From positions 62,001-126,000 of the forward strand of contig NZ_JBHOQV010000156.1 of the NCBI RefSeq assembly GCF_042408735.1: DNA of 64,000 nucleotides, in the 5' to 3' direction. The notes beneath the pieces are model-generated. The model made no database searches. It was not told the DNA's origin and saw nothing but the letters and a program-made list of their open reading frames with translations. The stretch is from Thermogemmatispora sp042408735 (lineage in GTDB: Bacteria > Chloroflexota > Ktedonobacteria > Ktedonobacterales > Ktedonobacteraceae). Below are positions 40,668-48,800 of the stretch, piece by piece. A program made the position numbers and the translations under genes. Each line of letters begins with the position of its first letter. The stretch's first letter is position 1.

Positions 40668-41759
40668 TCAGGCACCAGCCTCAGCGGCTGCGGAGCTGCT
40701 CGCCCCTTGTGACTTCAGCCGGCTACCGTTCTCTCCTGCGGCCACCTGCTGGGCTAGCTCGTCGCCGCTTAGCTTTCTCAGCTGCTCTTCGGGATCGATG
40801 CCATAGAGGCGCGCCGCGTTCAAGCCCATAATCTTGCGCTTCACGTCGAGGGTGAGATCAACCTTGAATTCTTCTTTCAGGTCTTGAGGCAGCTCGAAGG
40901 CCATGAAGCGCTCCACCAGCCAGCGGGGCTCCCAAATGGCATAGTCGCTGCCAAAGAGAATCTTGTCCGGTCCCACCCAGAAGAGCAGGTTGGCCATGAT
41001 CTCGGCAAAGTAGCGAGGGCGAGGATAAATGAAGGGTAAGGCTACGGCCAGGCCAGCGTAGACGTTTTTCTCCTGGACGGCAATCCAGCAGAAGTCTTCC
41101 AGACGCGGCAAGCCAACGTGCTCGACGATAAAATTCAGCTCGGGAAAATGGGAGGCAGCATCGTCGACATCGGCTACATCGAAGGCGTCGCGATTGAGAG
41201 GATAAATGGTCGGGCCTTTATGCACATGGATATTAGTGATCCCTAGCCTGGCGCATTCCTCCAGATAACGGTAAGCTTCGGGACTGGAGAGCTTGTAACC
41301 CTTCGAGGAGCCACGCCATTCCGCCGTATAGAGCTTGACGCCTTTGATGTCCCACTGGTCCTTCTGACGCCGCAGATAGTCCAGGCCAGCATCACCGTCG
41401 CGCGCATCCCAGGCCCCGTTGAGGATAAAGCGCTCGGGATAGCGCTGCTTCATGACGCTGTTTTGCTCGATGGTATTGAAGCCATTGATGAAGAACTCGC
41501 TGAGATAGGTGGGCTGGAGAATAGCCATATCGACGTAGCCCTTGACAAACTCGTCACGGGCCATGCGCTCCGGCGTATAGCGCTCAAAGTCGCTGAGCGG
41601 CCAAACGTACTCAGCGGGAGAAAGATTGCGGTGATAGTCGTAGAAGCAGTCGATCCAGCCGCGCCCATACTGGTTGCGCTGGTTGGCGGGACTGGCGTCC
41701 CAGAGATGCGTGTGGGCGTCAATGATGAAAATCTCTTCGCCCGTCGAGGTGCGGAACAT
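40668..41759 (-). CDS. Amidohydrolase-2 family protein (propane monooxygenase-linked type)
   Basis: 363-residue metal-dependent TIM barrel. Metal and catalytic motifs include FIIDAHTHLWD at the N terminus, INIHVHKGP, NFIVEHVGLPR and ILFGSDYAIWE near the C terminus. The C-terminal tail is Ala/Ser-rich. AAGGAGG lies 7 nt before the ATG. Proteins of this length with the HTHLWD...GRGWIDCFYDYH pattern are encoded directly after the monooxygenase components in propane and related monooxygenase operons, where they are needed for activity though their reaction is unknown. Here it is first in its operon and no monooxygenase gene is present. Confidence 0.83.
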   Translation of the reverse strand: MFRTSTGEEIFIIDAHTHLWDASPANQRNQYGRGWIDCFYDYHRNLSPAEYVWPLSDFERYTPERMARDEFVKGYVDMAILQPTYLSEFFINGFNTIEQNSVMKQRYPERFILNGAWDARDGDAGLDYLRRQKDQWDIKGVKLYTAEWRGSSKGYKLSSPEAYRYLEECARLGITNIHVHKGPTIYPLNRDAFDVADVDDAASHFPELNFIVEHVGLPRLEDFCWIAVQEKNVYAGLAVALPFIYPRPRYFAEIMANLLFWVGPDKILFGSDYAIWEPRWLVERFMAFELPQDLKEEFKVDLTLDVKRKIMGLNAARLYGIDPEEQLRKLSGDELAQQVAAGENGSRLKSQGASSSAAAEAGA

Positions 41760-42149
41760 CAGCCGGCCTCCTTTGTGTCCAGCAGGTCAACAGCGACCCG
41801 CTCCGTGATCCCTTCGGCTCGCGCTGGCCTGGACCCGGCCAGGACTTTGTTCTTCCAGGGCCAGCCAGCTCCAGTGCTCTCACGGAGCACGAGCCAGGGA
41901 GGGAGTTCGAACGCATTACGCTGCCTATGCCTTCAGAACAGGCGAATCCCTTGTTGATTTCTTGCCCGGCCCCCTATCTTCCTTGCTTGGACCGTCTTGT
42001 AACTTGAGACTCCGTCTGCGCAGACTGGCTCATCAGAGGAACCAAGAAGGGCCTGAACCGCTCACCGCTTGGGCTGAGTACCCAGATCGGCTCCAGTCTC
42101 TGGCTTACGCTGCCAGCATAGCATAAAACGATACCAGTGTGTAGATCGA

Positions 42150-42168
42150 GATTTCATTATTTGAAATC
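42150..42168. promoter_or_regulatory. Inverted repeat, candidate IclR operator
   Basis: GATTTCA-ttatt-TGAAATC, a perfect 7-bp inverted repeat with a 5-bp spacer, lies 14 bp upstream of the -35 box of the IclR-type gene and in the divergent region facing the amidohydrolase operon. Position and AT-rich palindromic form suit an IclR-family binding site. The rest of 41760-42149 contains no ORF. Confidence 0.5.
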
Positions 42169-42182
42169 CTGTCTCATCCTGC

Positions 42183-42210
42183 TTGACACTAAGACGCGGC
42201 CCAGTATAAT
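42183..42210 (+). promoter_or_regulatory. Consensus promoter of the IclR-type regulator
   Basis: Perfect TTGACA (42183-42188), 16-bp spacer, perfect TATAAT (42205-42210); leader of about 100 nt to the start codon. Confidence 0.75.
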
Positions 42211-42315
42211 CCCAGGTAAGGAAGGCATGCTTTACCGGGAAGGAAGGAGCGTCGCTACAGGCAAGCTCGCCAACTGTGGCACGCTTCCTCCCATGTGCAA
42301 AGGAGCAACAGTGTC

Positions 42316-43215
42316 ATGGCCAACCGCTCTCACGCCCACCCGCAAGCCTCGGATGGCCCAGCCCCAACGTCCAAACGCGATGTCCTACGCTCGGCGCAGC
42401 GCGTGCTCGCCATTCTCGACCTCCTCGCCCGTATGCCCGGCGGATTGACCGTCCGCGCCGTAAGCAGGCTGCTCCAGATCAATATCAGCACCTGTTATCA
42501 CAGTTTGAATACGTTGCAGGCCGCTGGCTACATTGAGCGCCTTCCCAGCGGCCACTATGTACTCGGGCCACAGATCCCCTATTTGAACGATGCATACCTG
42601 CGCACGCTGACCTGGGAATGGCCAGTACCAGCGGCAGACCCCTCAGAGAATGGCAGAGCTGTCTCCCCTCCACCAGTCCAGCAGCCCTCCCTCTTGCAGC
42701 GGCTGCGCCCCATTCTGCACAGCTTGAGCGAGCGCAGCCAGGAGACGGCCTATCTGGCCGGCTGGCGCTACGGCGAGGTCGAGCTGCAGGCCATTGTCGA
42801 GCCTGCCCACGCCGAGCGCATTCCGGGCATCTACATCGGCTATCGCGGCCAGGCCCATGCCCACGCTCTGGGAAAAGTGCTCCTCGCTTATAGCTCGCCA
42901 GCTTTCGTCGAGGACTACCTTGCCCGCCACACCCTGATCCGCCTGACTCAGCGCACGATCGTCGAACGCTCCCTTCTTTGCGAAGAGCTAGACACGGTCT
43001 TTCATCAGGGCTATAGTATCGACCGCGAGGAGTTGCACCCCGGGACAATCTGCCTGGCAGCGCCTGTCAGAGATGCCCAGGGCCGGGTCAGAGCGGCCAT
43101 CGCTATTTCGTTCCGCAGCGATCAGTTTTCCCGCCACGGCGAGTGGCTGACTTCCCAGGTCCTGCGGGCTGCCCGCCAGGCCAGCGCTGAGCTGCGCCTC
43201 TCACGGCATCGCTAG
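42316..43215 (+). CDS. IclR-family transcriptional regulator
   Basis: 299 residues from the ATG at 42316, with AAAGGAG 10 nt upstream; a GTG at 42295 is less likely. The N-terminal winged helix is RSAQRVLAILDLLARMPGGLTVRAVSRLLQINISTCYHSLNTLQAAGYIERLPSGHYVLG, shown here in part: helix-turn-helix LTVRAVSRLLQ and wing GYIERL. The C-terminal effector domain includes SLSERSQETAYLAGW, GIYIGYRGQAHAHALGKVLLAY, GYSIDREEL and ICLAAPVRDAQGRVRAAIAIS, typical for IclR. It is divergent from the amidohydrolase/DUF59/alcohol dehydrogenase operon and probably controls it; the effector is unknown. Confidence 0.9.
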   Translation: MANRSHAHPQASDGPAPTSKRDVLRSAQRVLAILDLLARMPGGLTVRAVSRLLQINISTCYHSLNTLQAAGYIERLPSGHYVLGPQIPYLNDAYLRTLTWEWPVPAADPSENGRAVSPPPVQQPSLLQRLRPILHSLSERSQETAYLAGWRYGEVELQAIVEPAHAERIPGIYIGYRGQAHAHALGKVLLAYSSPAFVEDYLARHTLIRLTQRTIVERSLLCEELDTVFHQGYSIDREELHPGTICLAAPVRDAQGRVRAAIAISFRSDQFSRHGEWLTSQVLRAARQASAELRLSRHR

Positions 43216-43322
43216 CCGATGACGCCGCCGCTCCAATGCGACGGCTGACAGGTACCGCAGGCGCTTGCTCTCTGCTCGCCCGCCGCTTCTCCCTCGCAAA
43301 AGTCCTGGTTGCCGCACAAAAA

Positions 43323-43352
43323 TAGACCGGGACGTACGTAGTTGTTTATAAT
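43323..43352 (+). promoter_or_regulatory. Probable promoter of the membrane pentapeptide gene
   Basis: TATAAT at 43347-43352 with a poor -35 (TAGACC at 43323-43328, 18-bp spacer), 70 bp before the ATG at 43422. Confidence 0.4.
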
Positions 43353-43421
43353 AAGGGACACAGGAGCTGCGACCATTCACAATAGTGCGGAGAAGAGAGA
43401 TCAAGCCAGGAGTCTAGTGCT

Positions 43422-45266
43422 ATGGTCACAACGTTGATTATTGGGGGCATTATTGTCTGCGTGCTGGCCGGGGGCCTGGGGGTCTTCCTTGGCTTGCGCG
43501 TTCAGCGCCACTTTATCGAGAGCATCCGCAAGCAGCAAGCAGCCTGGGAACGAGCGGAGGAGGCGCGCCGCCAGGTCTGGGAACAGAAACAGCAGCGCGA
43601 GATGGCTGCCCAAAAGCAGAGCGTGGCCAATCAGGTCGAGCAGCTACGCAAGGCTTACGAGGAGCGCCTGAATCAGGCGATCAGTCAATTCGGCGTCGAG
43701 CTAGAGCTGGCGCGCCTACCCCGGGTGGATGAGACGCCCATCCTGTCCAAGGCCGCGGAGGCAGGGGCCGCTATGCCCGCCCATTGGCGGCCCGCCAACC
43801 TGTACAAGGCCGACCTTTCGCAGCGCGATCTTTCCCATCGCTATCTGGGGCGCGCCGATCTGCGCGGGGCGCGGCTGGTAGGCGCGAATCTTTCAATGGC
43901 CGATCTCTCACGCGCATGCCTGGCCGGCGCGGATCTGACAAGAGCTAATCTGACAGGGGCCAATCTCTCGTACGCCGATCTGCGCGAGGCCAACCTGAGC
44001 GAGGCCACTTTGCTGGTGGCAGACCTGCACCAGACGAACCTGACCGGGGCCCGGCTGGATAACGTCTACAGCCTGACCGAGGAGCAATTGCGCTCAGCTA
44101 TTCTCGGTCCCCAGGCCCGCAGCGAAGTTGAGGTGGAAGAGACCTCGCCACGCATGCCGGCGGTTCGCCCAAGACGTATTATCCCCGAGCGCCCTGCCGC
44201 AGGAACAAGCCCTGGCAGCTCCCGCGCCAAAAGCCAGGATGGTCCCCTTCCAACAGGAGAGGCCACTCTCTCAGCCAGCTTCACAGGCTCCAGCGGCACC
44301 GCAACCTCTCCCGACGTAGAAGAGGCAGCCTCTTCGTTCGCGAACGCCGCCAGCTTAGCCGCGACCGGCCTCTCTTCGGGTCAGGAGGCAGCGACTCTGC
44401 CCACCTCTTCGGCTGCACTAAGCGCCGAGACAGCCCCCGAGTCGGCCGCGATCAGCGCTCCTTCCCCGGCAGAGGAAAGGCAGGAAGCGCCGTTGATCGC
44501 TTCGCCCTCCAGCGAGGCCAGCCAGCAGGAGGAGAGCAGCGATGACTACTTCTCGCCCGAGAGCCTGGCCTATATGATGGAGGAGCGACCGGCAGGACAG
44601 CCACCAGAGATTCCCGCCTGGCTGAAGGCCCTTGAAACTTCTACCGGCGGCACGACACTCAACTTCGGCGCAGACTCAGAGTCGACGCTCCCGGGCCTGG
44701 CTTCATCCCTCCCCACAGAGGAGGAACACTCGGCTTCCTCACAGGAAGAGACAGAGAGGGCGTTCTACGCCTCCGAGAGCTTCGATCGGCAGGAGGAATT
44801 TCCCTCCTCTGCGACCTTGCCCTGGACGGCATCGAGCTGGGAACGCGCCTGGAAGGAGGCCGTTGAGCGCTCCGCCGCCTTCTCCCAGCAGGAGGCGGAG
44901 ACGGCAGAAGAGAAGGAAGGTCACCAGCTCGCGGAAGATGCACCAGCCAAGGCCACCCCGTTCAGCTTCGAGGTGCCGAATAGCGCCTACGAGCTGCAGG
45001 CCACCAGCGGCAACGAGGTGGAGGAGCAATCGCCCGAGGCAACCTCTCCTTCGGACTTCCCACAGGTCCCGGAAACCCCGTTCTCGGTTCCTACCCTGGA
45101 TACGCTGCCCTTCATCGAGCGCTTAGTCGATCCCCTGCCTCAGTCGGAACGCACCAGCGCAGAAAGCTTGCTTGATCCCCAGGTTGCCGACCACATCGTC
45201 GATACGCAGGAGCTGCGCGCGCTCAAGCAAAAGTCACCAGCCTCCGGCGAACAAGCCACCTCCTGA
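43422..45266 (+). CDS. Membrane-anchored pentapeptide-repeat protein with long acidic tail
   Basis: 614 residues. An N-terminal helix (LIIGGIIVCVLAGGLGVFLGL) anchors it in the membrane; residues ~30-95 form a charged coiled coil (AAWERAEEARRQVWEQKQQREM). About 130-215 are pentapeptide repeats (ADLRGARLVGANLSMADLS). From ~225 to the end the chain is Ser/Glu/Pro/Ala-rich and probably disordered, with short segments such as IPAWLKALE and PFIERLVDPLP that look like binding motifs. No enzyme motif is present. A scaffold or envelope-associated role is possible but unproven. It is transcribed alone. Confidence 0.8.
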   Translation: MVTTLIIGGIIVCVLAGGLGVFLGLRVQRHFIESIRKQQAAWERAEEARRQVWEQKQQREMAAQKQSVANQVEQLRKAYEERLNQAISQFGVELELARLPRVDETPILSKAAEAGAAMPAHWRPANLYKADLSQRDLSHRYLGRADLRGARLVGANLSMADLSRACLAGADLTRANLTGANLSYADLREANLSEATLLVADLHQTNLTGARLDNVYSLTEEQLRSAILGPQARSEVEVEETSPRMPAVRPRRIIPERPAAGTSPGSSRAKSQDGPLPTGEATLSASFTGSSGTATSPDVEEAASSFANAASLAATGLSSGQEAATLPTSSAALSAETAPESAAISAPSPAEERQEAPLIASPSSEASQQEESSDDYFSPESLAYMMEERPAGQPPEIPAWLKALETSTGGTTLNFGADSESTLPGLASSLPTEEEHSASSQEETERAFYASESFDRQEEFPSSATLPWTASSWERAWKEAVERSAAFSQQEAETAEEKEGHQLAEDAPAKATPFSFEVPNSAYELQATSGNEVEEQSPEATSPSDFPQVPETPFSVPTLDTLPFIERLVDPLPQSERTSAESLLDPQVADHIVDTQELRALKQKSPASGEQATS

Positions 45267-45466
45267 CTGGAATGGCAGCGGAGGCCTTCGCAGCGCAGCG
45301 CAGCGCTCCTGGCCGCCTTGCTCCGCTCCGCCCAGGCTATTTCTGCGCCTCTCTCCAGCACTGAGCGCACTCGCAGGCCGGCCAACCAGGTGAGCCGGCC
45401 TGGGGCAGGCTTGCGCTCTCCTCTCTCTTCGCCCGCTACACGCCTGGCTACTCTTCTGGCTGGCAC

Positions 45467-45494
45467 TTCACAGGCGGCACAAATATGCTATACT
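45467..45494 (+). promoter_or_regulatory. Extended -10 promoter of the FabG-like gene
   Basis: TTCACA (45467-45472), 16 bp, TATACT (45489-45494) preceded by TGC; about 53 bp before the ATG. Confidence 0.6.
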
Positions 45495-45547
45495 AGAGCG
45501 GCAAACGGGCGGGGACGCCAAGGTATTCGACAAGGAGTAGACGTTAT

Positions 45548-46315
45548 ATGGCCAGAGAACAGCATCTGCCACTGGAAGGCAAGATCGCACTTGTGACTGG
45601 AAGTAGCCAGGGTATCGGGCGGGCAGTGGCTCTGCGTCTGGCTCAGGCGGGAGCAGATGTCGCTGTGAACTACTATCGTCATGCGGAGGCCGCCGAAGAG
45701 GTACGCGCCCAGATCGAAGCCCTCGGCAGACGCGCCATCGCGGTCCAGGCTGACGTGAGCCAGGAAGAAGATGTCAGCAGGCTCTTTGAGCAGATCAACC
45801 GTGAGCTGGGGCCGGTGACCGTGCTGGTAAATAACGCAGGAACCACCCGCGATAAGCTGATTCTGCAGATGTCGCTTGCCGATTTTGAGGATATTTTGAA
45901 TATCAACCTTCGTTCGGCTTTCCTTTGCACCCGCGCAGCCCTGCGCACGATGATGAAGGCGCGCTGGGGCCGCATCGTTAACGTGACCTCGGTCGCCGGT
46001 CTGCTTGGCAATGCCGGCCAGGCTAACTATAGCGCTTCGAAAGCGGCCATCATCGCTCTGACGCTCAGCACAGCGCGCGAGATGGCCAGCCGCAACATCA
46101 CGGCCAACGCCGTGGCGCCGGGCTTCGTCCCCACAGAGCTAACCTCGAAGCTGACAGAGCAGCAGCGTAAGCAGATGCTCGACCTGACCCCTCTTGGGCG
46201 CTTTGGAACCCCCGAGGAGGTTGCCGCCACGATTTGCTTCCTCTGCTCACCCGAGGCTGGCTATATTACTGGCCAGGTCATCTGCGTCGACGGAGGCATG
46301 GCCATGCATATCTGA
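45548..46315 (+). CDS. fabG: 3-oxoacyl-ACP reductase (short-chain dehydrogenase)
   Basis: 255-residue short-chain dehydrogenase that reduces 3-oxoacyl-ACP with NADPH in fatty acid elongation. Cofactor motif TGSSQGIGRA (18-27), NNAG (95-98), and the catalytic set Ser148, Tyr161 and Lys165 in NVTSVAG...NYSASK. The C-terminal YITGQVICVDGGM is typical of FabG. AAGGAG lies 9 nt before the ATG. It is not in a fab operon, so a role in another pathway using 3-oxoacyl or related keto substrates is also possible. Confidence 0.88.
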   Translation: MAREQHLPLEGKIALVTGSSQGIGRAVALRLAQAGADVAVNYYRHAEAAEEVRAQIEALGRRAIAVQADVSQEEDVSRLFEQINRELGPVTVLVNNAGTTRDKLILQMSLADFEDILNINLRSAFLCTRAALRTMMKARWGRIVNVTSVAGLLGNAGQANYSASKAAIIALTLSTAREMASRNITANAVAPGFVPTELTSKLTEQQRKQMLDLTPLGRFGTPEEVAATICFLCSPEAGYITGQVICVDGGMAMHI

Positions 46316-46518
46316 TCTGCCGGCTTCCCTCTCCCCTCTGGCTCCTCGGTTTCGATCACCCCCTCTGTTGCTGGCCTTCTTTCCTTCGGCCCTGCTTGTC
46401 CGGCTCTCTCTTGCTCTGAGCGGGAGATTTTCGGCGCAGGGCCACCGACCCTGAAACAATTTTGGGGCGAACTTTCTCTAATTCGATAACACCGACACCA
46501 GCTCAGGAGGCTCAACTG

Positions 46519-47385
46519 ATGGGCTTGATCGAAACCGAGGAAACCAACCAGTTCACCTTCGAACCCTTTGCCGCGCACCACTTTTATACCGAGATTAATC
46601 GCGCGCTCGTGCAGCAGGCCCTGGCGCACCTGGAAGGAAAAGGGCAAGCGCACGAGCAGCCCCTCACCATCGTCGATATGGCCTGTGGCACCGGCGCTGT
46701 CACGCGCCTGATCGCTGAGGAGCTGGCTCGCCAGGGACGACAGGCACGCTTGATCGGCGTCGATCCTTCGGCAGAAGCCCTGCGCCGCGCTCATAAGAGT
46801 ATGGAAGCGCTGGGTATGCAGGCTGAGTTTGTCCAGGGCGAAAGCGAAGACCTGCCGCGCATCGTCCAGAACGCCGACATGGCCTTCTTCTGCAACGCTA
46901 TCCACCTGGTCGCCGACAAGCTCGCCGCCTTCCGCCAGATCTCCGCCATTCTTCGCCCAGGCGGCATCTTCGCCTGCAATAGCGCTTTCTACGAGGGCAC
47001 CTATGTGCCAGGCACCGAACGCTTTTATCGTATGTGGACGCGCCGCGCCGTGGGCTGGCTGCGCAAGACTCACCCGGATATCCGCCCTTCGCGTGAAACC
47101 AAGGCTCAGGCCATGCAGTGGCTCTCGCCCGAGGAATACGCCGCTCTCTTCCGCGAGGGCGGTTTCAGCCGCGTGGAGATGACGCAGACTCAGGTCTCAA
47201 TCTCGCTCGATGCCTGGAAGGACCTGGGTCAATACTGGCTCTTCATTGAAGGCGCCCTACCAGGGGTACCACTCTCCCTCGGCGCCCAGGCCCTGGGAGT
47301 GGCGGTCTATGAGGCCGGCCAGGAGCTTGGCCTGCAGGAGGTACCTCGCATGTGGCTCCAGATGGTGGCAATGAAGGACGCCTGA
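46519..47385 (+). CDS. Class I SAM-dependent methyltransferase
   Basis: 288 residues from the ATG at 46519, with AGGAGG 8 nt upstream; the frame is open further up but without a site. Motif I is IVDMACGTGAV, motif II LIGVDPSAEAL, and motif IV/V lies in MAFFCNAIHLVADK and LRPGGIFACNSAFYEG. The C-terminal half (YRMWTRRAVGWLRKTHP, QYWLFIEGALPGVPLSLG) is not one I can link to a known substrate. It lies alone, co-oriented with the FabG-like gene 204 bp upstream. Confidence 0.83.
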   Translation: MGLIETEETNQFTFEPFAAHHFYTEINRALVQQALAHLEGKGQAHEQPLTIVDMACGTGAVTRLIAEELARQGRQARLIGVDPSAEALRRAHKSMEALGMQAEFVQGESEDLPRIVQNADMAFFCNAIHLVADKLAAFRQISAILRPGGIFACNSAFYEGTYVPGTERFYRMWTRRAVGWLRKTHPDIRPSRETKAQAMQWLSPEEYAALFREGGFSRVEMTQTQVSISLDAWKDLGQYWLFIEGALPGVPLSLGAQALGVAVYEAGQELGLQEVPRMWLQMVAMKDA

Positions 47386-47497
47386 GCTGCCAGTCGGCAG
47401 CTCTTGCCTGGCTCGCCTTTTCCCAGCTTGCTCCCCTGGCAGGACACGCTTCCAAAGTCACCTACCAGGCCCGAAGGTTTCCCACGCCCTGGGCCAG

Positions 47498-48163
47498 TCA
47501 GGAGATGGCGGGCGGCGCCTGCAGGATGGCATCGTAGAACTGTATTTCATATTCATGGCTCAGACGGATGACGCGGGCCAGGCGCCGAGATTGAGCCGCT
47601 TCGAAGGTCTGTTCGCTGAGCCAGCGTTCCAAAGGGGGAAGTCGCTCACTGATGGCCAGATGGGCGCTGAAAAAGGCCACCTGGGAGGCATCCAGACCGT
47701 AATGGCGCATCAGCGCCGGATAGATACGCAGGCAGAGCTGGGCAAAGACGTCTTCGCTGGCCCCCACCGCCGCCAGCCACTCCCACGGGGAACCCGTCTC
47801 CAAGATCCAGTAGAAAAAGTTGAGCAGCGCCTGGCAGCCTGCCAATGGCTCAACCTGGGCAAAGGCGGTTCGAGGAACACCAACCGCCTCGCCGAAGCGT
47901 ATCAGCAGTTCCGGGCCCCCTTTTTTAGCGGCCAGTTTATCGATGAGCATCTCCTGCAACTGTAGATCCGGCGCAGCCCGGGCGATAGCCAGAGCATCAA
48001 GACGATAAGCATCCTGGACAATGAGCCAGTCCTGGAGGGCGAAGAGGCCCAGCCTCTCCCTGGCAAGTGTACCATTCTCAATGCCGCTCCAGAAAGGGTG
48101 AGAAAGGATGCGCTCGCGCATCGCTTGTAGCTCTGTCGTGAGCAGCCGATCAAACCAGGCCAT
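47498..48163 (-). CDS. TenA/PqqC-like protein (haem oxygenase fold)
   Basis: 221 residues, all helical. FDRLLTTELQAMRERILSHPFWSGIENG and ALQDWLIVQDAYRL, then FAQVEPLAGCQALLNFFYWILETG and AISERLPPLERWL, follow the TenA/THI-4/PqqC pattern. TenA hydrolyses aminopyrimidines in thiamin salvage; the catalytic Cys/Glu pair of TenA is not obvious here and no thiamin gene is adjacent, so it may belong to one of the PqqC-like or di-iron oxidase branches instead. AAGGAG lies 7 nt before the ATG. Confidence 0.72.
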   Translation of the reverse strand: MAWFDRLLTTELQAMRERILSHPFWSGIENGTLARERLGLFALQDWLIVQDAYRLDALAIARAAPDLQLQEMLIDKLAAKKGGPELLIRFGEAVGVPRTAFAQVEPLAGCQALLNFFYWILETGSPWEWLAAVGASEDVFAQLCLRIYPALMRHYGLDASQVAFFSAHLAISERLPPLERWLSEQTFEAAQSRRLARVIRLSHEYEIQFYDAILQAPPAIS

Positions 48164-48333
48164 TGCTCAACTCCTTGACTGTGGTTCTCTTCCTGGACTG
48201 ATAGTGCGGCTCAGACCACCTGCACCGCTTCGTTGTTGCCAGGTGGGCCAGTGATCCGCTACACTTACAGCGGAGCTATGCATTCGGTCCTACCTGCCTC
48301 TGAGCAGGAGCGGGAGAAGGCGGGAACAGAAGC

Positions 48334-48624
48334 ATGTTGGATAATCTGACGCTGATCCCCCTGTTTGCCTTTAGTCTGGCCGCCTTGATTTTCGTGGGTC
48401 TGGCGATCGACAGCTTTGTGGAGCGTGGCCTCTCCTTCTCCAGCCTGGCCCGCTTTTGTCTAGAGCTGGCCCTGAGCGGTCTGCTGCTCTTGCCCGTGGC
48501 CTATGTGCTGCTCGACGCCAGCGGCGAGTGGTACACCTTCGTCGGGATCACTGTCCTGTTGCTGGTGGCAGCCCTCGCTGCCCTGCTGGGTCAGCTTGTC
48601 CGACTCACCAGCCCCAGACGCTGA
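48334..48624 (+). CDS. Small three-helix membrane protein, unknown function
   Basis: 96 residues with three hydrophobic stretches (LIPLFAFSLAALIFVGLAI; LARFCLELALSGLLLLPVAYVLL; FVGITVLLLVAALAALLGQLV). No family recognised. GGGAGAAGG is 15-20 nt upstream of the ATG, a poor site. Transcribed divergently from the TenA-like gene. Confidence 0.6.
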   Translation: MLDNLTLIPLFAFSLAALIFVGLAIDSFVERGLSFSSLARFCLELALSGLLLLPVAYVLLDASGEWYTFVGITVLLLVAALAALLGQLVRLTSPRR

Positions 48625-48800
48625 GCGCCTACCAACCTACACGGAAGAGGAATGCGTCGGTAGCAGACGGCACCACAAGGGCGGCGGCTGAGGGTCCCCA
48701 GGCCGGCCCCCCGACCTCAAGGATCCCGTCAGCCGTGCGCCCCACTGCCGACAGGCACCGGCACGCCACTCGCTTTCTTTCTTTGGCCGCTGATCTTCAT

